Source: JAICNG01 sp035249985 (lineage in GTDB: Bacteria > Gemmatimonadota > Gemmatimonadetes > Gemmatimonadales > Gemmatimonadaceae). From it: 64,000 bases of DNA. The position numbers and the translations under genes were made by a program. Below are positions 59,908 through 64,000 of the stretch, in pieces; position 1 is the stretch's first letter, and each line of letters starts with the position of its first letter. The stretch covers positions 1 through 64,000 of the forward strand of contig DATFFP010000063.1 of NCBI GenBank assembly GCA_035249985.1, written 5' to 3'. The notes beneath the pieces are model-generated. The model did no database searches. It saw only the letters and a list, made by a program, of their open reading frames with translations, and had not been told where the DNA came from.

Positions 59908-62477
59908 GGTACCGTGCGCGCCGGCTCCGTCGCCTTGGCGCTGAGCAGGTTGACGAAGAGCCGGGCGGCTCCAGGAACTCCCGCAGGAAGCTGACGGAAG
60001 AATGCCATGGTGGTGTAGATGTACAGTCCGCGCCCGTACGGCGTCACCAGCAACGCCCCGCGCGCCGGCGCCTCGCCGGGATCGTTCATCGCGAGCGGCG
60101 CGGTGTAGGCGCTATCGAACTGCGATGGCATGTACAGCGCGCGTTCCTGCACCCACCCCTCGAAATCGCGCGGACCGATGCGGTTCGGGGCGCGCAGGGT
60201 CGGGTGCTCGGGATCGGCGATCGCCACTGGTGACTCTTCGACAGTGACGCGCGTGTGGGGACGGGAGATCGTGATGGGGCGCGGCATGATCCCACGCTGC
60301 ATCATCTCGTACTGACCATACTGCACGACGAGCGTTCCACCGCGGCGCGCGTACTCGAGCAAGCGCCCGTTATGCTGCATGAGCTCCGGTCGCGATTCGT
60401 AAGCGCGCGTCCCGATCACGACGGCGGTGTATGACGAGAAGTCCGTGGTCGCGATCGTGCCCGGCTCGATGACCGTGAGCGGCACGCCAAGCTGAGCGAG
60501 CATCGGGGCAACGTTGTCCCCCGCGCCCGGGATGTAGGCAACACGAAGATTCGTACCCAGCGCGACGTTCACACCCTGCAACGCAACGCTCGCGTCACGG
60601 TACATCCGCTGCGGGGTGATGTGGTCGTACTCGATCTCCGTGTAGCCGGCCCGGAATCGCTCGCCGCGCGCTTCGGCGACGACGCGCATCTCGCCGCGGG
60701 TGGGCGGTGGCGTACCGCGCACGGCGAACTCGACCGCCTCCGTCCCGGCCGGGGGGATCGTCACGCGCTTCATGCCGTCACTCGTAAGGCCTCCAGGGGC
60801 AGCCAGCGTCACGCTCACGTCGGTCGGTGTCGTGAGCGCCGAGCGGAGCTCGACCCGCTCTACACGCTCGAGCGGAACGCCGGCGCGGGCGTACTCGACG
60901 GTGCGCGCGAGACTGACCGCGATGGGAGGAACGACAGCGAGCGGACGCTGTACGTCGCCGCGGACGGGGTCGGGTCGGCGGTGGACGACGGGCGTGGTCG
61001 CGTCGACCGTCGTTCCATTGATCGAGAGGCCGACCCGGGCTACGGCGGCGGTGGAACGGTCGCTTTCCGCCCGAGCGATCTCCGTGCGCGGGACATCGAA
61101 GACATCGCCACGACGTCCGTGGGCCAGCCACCAGGGCTCCGTGACGCGCACGCCGCGCACCTGAGCGTGCCACGTCGCGGAGCTGTCGGGCTGCACCGTC
61201 ACGCCTGCGTCGCGCAGAATCGTTACGGCGCTCACGTCCGGTCCCTCGAGCCGAACGCTCGTTACGGTGACCGGCACGTCGCCGCGCGCGTACAGCGTGA
61301 CATCGAGCGGCACACTGTCGCCGCGCGCCAGGGCCGCGCGCCCGGCGGTCGCCTCGACCGCAACCCCGGTCGCCTCGATGAGCGCACTCGTGACGCGCGC
61401 GAGTCCCGATCGGACGGACGCTTCGACGTCGGGATGGGCGACGTTCGCTTCGCGGACGCGCGTGAGGAGCCGGTGCACGCGGGCGAGCGCCGGCACAGCC
61501 GTCGAGGGACGTCGGAAATCGAGTGAGGCGCGCGCGGCAGCGCTGGCGGCGGGAAGCGAGTCCAGGGCGGCCGCTGCCTCACGCGACGCTTTCGCCACCA
61601 TGGGATGAAGGCGGGCCCAGGTGGTGTCGATTCCCTCGAAAGGTGAGCGCTCGGCGGAACCGTTGGCGGCGGCGGCAACACTCGACTTCTCGAGCATGAG
61701 CCAATCGAGCTGCGTCCCGCGCCGCTGAAGACGGCCGAACGCCTGCGACTTGTGCTGGGATCGGGACTCCATCGCGATCTCGTAGTACGAGCGCCCAAGA
61801 ATGGGATCGTACTCGCCGACGTTGAACCGCACCGTCGCGCGATCTCGTGATTGATAGGGTCCGAGGTACAGCTTGGACGGCGCCCACGCTCCGTGGCCGG
61901 CGGTGACGCTGCGCGGGAAGCGGACGGTGTCGGCCGCCGCGTCGTACGCTTCGCGGGCGAGGATGCCGGACACCTGATGGTGCCCGTGTCCGTCGCGCGG
62001 TGTGCCGCTGAAGATCGCGACGACGATGTGCGGACGGTATGCGCGCATCACCGTCACCACGTCGCGGAGCACCGAGTCCTTGGGCCAGTGCGTGTACGTC
62101 TCCTCGGCGCTCTTGGAGAACCCGAAGTCGTAGGCGCGCGTAAAATATTGTGTGGCACCGTCGAGGCGGCGCGCGGCGAGGAGCTCCTCGGTGCGGATGA
62201 CGCCTAACGCCTCGCCCAGCTCGTCGCCGATGAGGTTCTGTCCGCCGTCGCCGCGGGTGAGCGAGAGATAGGCGGCGTCGGCATGCTGGCGGTGGACGAG
62301 CCAGGCAAGCAGCGCGGTGTCTTCATCATCGGGGTGCGCCGCAACCAGCAGGACGCGCGCGCTGACGCCCAGACCATCGACCAGCTGGCCGAGGGCGGCC
62401 GAGCCACGCTCCTGGGCGAGCGCGGCCGACGACCAGAGCAGCAGGACCGTGATGCCGAAGCGCCGTGCGTGTCTCAC
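59904..62477 (-). CDS. Large PIG-L deacetylase-fold protein
   Basis: 857 residues. Signal peptide VRHARRFGITVLLLWSSAAL (GTG start). An N-terminal PIG-L/LmbE domain (about 25-300) has the zinc site AHPDDEDTALL and a HGHHQVSG His cluster and should remove an acetyl group from a GlcNAc-type sugar. The 400-residue middle is beta-rich and the last 200 residues resemble a class I amidotransferase/ThuA-like fold (RVAYIPGAGDNVAPMLAQLG). A secreted PIG-L fused to these parts is unusual. The start overlaps the sucA stop by 4 bp. Confidence 0.84.
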   Translation of the reverse strand: MRHARRFGITVLLLWSSAALAQERGSAALGQLVDGLGVSARVLLVAAHPDDEDTALLAWLVHRQHADAAYLSLTRGDGGQNLIGDELGEALGVIRTEELLAARRLDGATQYFTRAYDFGFSKSAEETYTHWPKDSVLRDVVTVMRAYRPHIVVAIFSGTPRDGHGHHQVSGILAREAYDAAADTVRFPRSVTAGHGAWAPSKLYLGPYQSRDRATVRFNVGEYDPILGRSYYEIAMESRSQHKSQAFGRLQRRGTQLDWLMLEKSSVAAAANGSAERSPFEGIDTTWARLHPMVAKASREAAAALDSLPAASAAARASLDFRRPSTAVPALARVHRLLTRVREANVAHPDVEASVRSGLARVTSALIEATGVAVEATAGRAALARGDSVPLDVTLYARGDVPVTVTSVRLEGPDVSAVTILRDAGVTVQPDSSATWHAQVRGVRVTEPWWLAHGRRGDVFDVPRTEIARAESDRSTAAVARVGLSINGTTVDATTPVVHRRPDPVRGDVQRPLAVVPPIAVSLARTVEYARAGVPLERVERVELRSALTTPTDVSVTLAAPGGLTSDGMKRVTIPPAGTEAVEFAVRGTPPPTRGEMRVVAEARGERFRAGYTEIEYDHITPQRMYRDASVALQGVNVALGTNLRVAYIPGAGDNVAPMLAQLGVPLTVIEPGTIATTDFSSYTAVVIGTRAYESRPELMQHNGRLLEYARRGGTLVVQYGQYEMMQRGIMPRPITISRPHTRVTVEESPVAIADPEHPTLRAPNRIGPRDFEGWVQERALYMPSQFDSAYTAPLAMNDPGEAPARGALLVTPYGRGLYIYTTMAFFRQLPAGVPGAARLFVNLLSAKATEPARTVP

Positions 62478-64000
62478 CCGCGTCCAGCTTCCCGTTTTGC
62501 TCGTCCCGAGCCCGCACCCGCTTCGCGGCCTGCACTCGTCGGCGCGAGGACTTCCGTCACGATGCGAGCCTGCTGTTCCGCGTGGGCGGTGTGATACCCC
62601 TCGGCGGGGCTCGCCCGCTCCGGCCGCCCGATGTACCGAATGGGAATCGCGTTTCCTGTCGATGCACGCAGGCGTGGCCACACGAACGACCAGGCACCCA
62701 TGTTCCGCGGCTCCTCCTGCGCCCACACCACTTCTTCGATCCCGCCGTAGCGGTCGATGATCCGCGCGATCTCCTCATGGGGCCACGGATACAGCTCTTC
62801 GACCCGGACGACGGCCGCGTGCTTCGCAGCCGTTCCGTTCGCCCGCGCCGCGGCGAGATCGTAGTACAGCTTCCCGGAGCACAACACGAGGCGCTTCACC
62901 TCTCGTGGAACGGGCGAGCGGGCTGGATCATCGAGCACCGGCTGGAACGACCCGGTGGCGAGATCCGCCAGGCGCGACGCCGCCTCGGGCAGGCGGAGCA
63001 GACTCTTCGGCTGCATGAGAATCAACGGACGCCGAGGATCGAGGTGCGCTTGTCGCCGCAGAATGTGGAAATACTGCGCCGGCGTCGTGGGATACGCCAC
63101 GCGCAGATTGCCTTCGGCCGCCAGCTGCAGGAAGCGCTCGAGACGTGCGCTCGAGTGCTCCGGACCCTGGCCCTCGTACCCATGCGGCAGGAGCATAACG
63201 ACGCTCGAATCCTGCCCCCACTTCGCCCGATCGGCGGCCATGAACTGATCGATGATCGGCTGGGCGACGTTCGCGAAGTCACCGAACTGCGCCTCCCACA
63301 GCACCACGGTATCGGGCGCGGCGGTGGAGAAGCCGTACTCGAATGCGAGAACGGCCGTCTCCGACAACGGCGAGTTGTAGATCTCGAATGTCCCTTTCGC
63401 CGAGGGCAGATGCTGCAACGGGACAAACTCGGCGCCCGTTTTCACGTCGTGTAGCACGGCGTGGCGATGCGAGAACGTGCCCCGCGCCGTGTCCTGGCCC
63501 GTAATGCGAACACTCGTTCCCTCGAGCAGCAACGATCCGAACGCCAGTGCTTCGGCGTGGCCCCAGTCGATGCCGCCCTCATCGCCAATCGCGGCGCGGC
63601 GACGCTCCAGGGGCTTGACGAGCTTCGGATTCGGCACGAAGTCCGATGGCCACGCGAGCAGGCGCTCATTGACGGCGATGAGCGTTTCCGCCTTCACGGC
63701 GGTGCTCGTGTGCTTCGGCCTGGGGGCTCGCCCCGTCTCGTCGGATTCCTGCGCGGGTGTCTGCGGGCCGCTGCTCTTGAGTCCCGTGTGGATCGCGTCG
63801 AGCTTCTGCATCATCGCATCGGCGAGGCGCTTCGACTCTTCCTCGGTGATGATGCCGTCCTCGATCAGGCGCTTCGCCCAGACCTCGCGCGGTGTCGGGT
63901 GCGCCTTGATGCGATCGTAGAGCTTCGGCTGCGTATACGCCGGCTCATCGCCCTCGTTATGCCCGTGCCGACGGTAGCCGACGAGATCGATCAGCACATC
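62474..64000 (-). CDS. sucA: 2-oxoglutarate dehydrogenase E1, C-terminal part (gene continues past the window)
   Basis: At least 508 residues, starting in the middle of the gene. The frame begins in the transketolase-like domain (LIDLVGYRRHGHNEGDEPAY) and contains the pyrimidine-binding domain (SHRHAVLHDVKTGAEFVPLQ, DTVVLWEAQFGDFANVAQP) and the OGDH C-terminal region (RLVLCSGKLYYDLAA, VRVEELYPWPHEEI, WAQEEPRNMGAW). E1 decarboxylates 2-oxoglutarate with thiamine diphosphate in the TCA cycle. The 5' end is beyond the window. The stop overlaps the PIG-L start. Confidence 0.95.
   Translation of the reverse strand, partial: DVLIDLVGYRRHGHNEGDEPAYTQPKLYDRIKAHPTPREVWAKRLIEDGIITEEESKRLADAMMQKLDAIHTGLKSSGPQTPAQESDETGRAPRPKHTSTAVKAETLIAVNERLLAWPSDFVPNPKLVKPLERRRAAIGDEGGIDWGHAEALAFGSLLLEGTSVRITGQDTARGTFSHRHAVLHDVKTGAEFVPLQHLPSAKGTFEIYNSPLSETAVLAFEYGFSTAAPDTVVLWEAQFGDFANVAQPIIDQFMAADRAKWGQDSSVVMLLPHGYEGQGPEHSSARLERFLQLAAEGNLRVAYPTTPAQYFHILRRQAHLDPRRPLILMQPKSLLRLPEAASRLADLATGSFQPVLDDPARSPVPREVKRLVLCSGKLYYDLAAARANGTAAKHAAVVRVEELYPWPHEEIARIIDRYGGIEEVVWAQEEPRNMGAWSFVWPRLRASTGNAIPIRYIGRPERASPAEGYHTAHAEQQARIVTEVLAPTSAGREAGAGSGRAKREAGRG

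Overview
This is a GC-rich bacterial chromosome segment, most likely from a Gemmatimonadota relative. The evidence is the GC-rich codon use, the many short secreted lipoproteins (one with a VTAPEP stretch), a Gram-negative envelope set (TamA/TamB, PBP1-type enzyme, outer-membrane barrels) and a Rho factor with a long Arg/Gly-rich N-terminus. The phylum is an inference. About fifty protein genes are densely packed, many with 4-bp ATGA or GTGA overlaps. I saw no RNA genes, phage, IS element, transposase or CRISPR array.

Layout: 0.4-3.2 kb has small unknowns and an OmpR-type regulator. 3.4-8.8 kb (minus strand) has a GGDEF-ATPase-TPR signalling protein, an MFS exporter and an M23 endopeptidase. 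8.9-16.1 kb has a DUF1800/DUF1501 secreted pair, a class A PBP, a polysaccharide deacetylase and a fasciclin protein. 16.2-22 kb has a small XRE repressor with overlapping divergent promoters, a fatty acid desaturase, TPR proteins and small signalling proteins, including a stand-alone HisKA domain. 22.5-31 kb has rho and tamA-tamB. 31-34.4 kb is a multicopper oxidase, ZIP transporter and outer-membrane protein operon under an apparent DtxR-type operator. 34-43 kb has an M20 peptidase, a fluoride channel, a DUF255 protein and a NAD operon (nadA, nadC, with nadB nearby) that continues into a NicO-type metal transporter and a zinc-ribbon protein. 43-48 kb is a BMP-type nucleoside ABC importer. 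48-56 kb has an MFS protein, NDH-2, an ANTAR regulator with a hybrid kinase, and a membrane glycosyltransferase. 56-62.5 kb is a Fe(III)-type ABC importer and a large PIG-L protein, followed by the C-terminal part of 2-oxoglutarate dehydrogenase E1.

The most unusual feature is not a gene. About sixteen long inverted repeats are scattered through the window. Their arms are built from degenerate tandem 7-mers (TCAGGAG, GAATTCA, CTGCGAA, GCGGATT, GAGGAAC, CACAGAG) or 9-mers (GAGGCGCTG, TTTAGCGCC). They occupy six of the ten convergent intergenic gaps. One is a perfect 101-bp palindrome. Two pairs share a conserved central core or loop, which suggests dispersal. Several sit in frame inside genes, always at variable positions (N-terminus, C-terminus, interdomain linker), much like Rickettsia palindromic elements. 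A second genome-scale oddity is that rare TTA leucine codons are mostly followed by GGN glycine codons.
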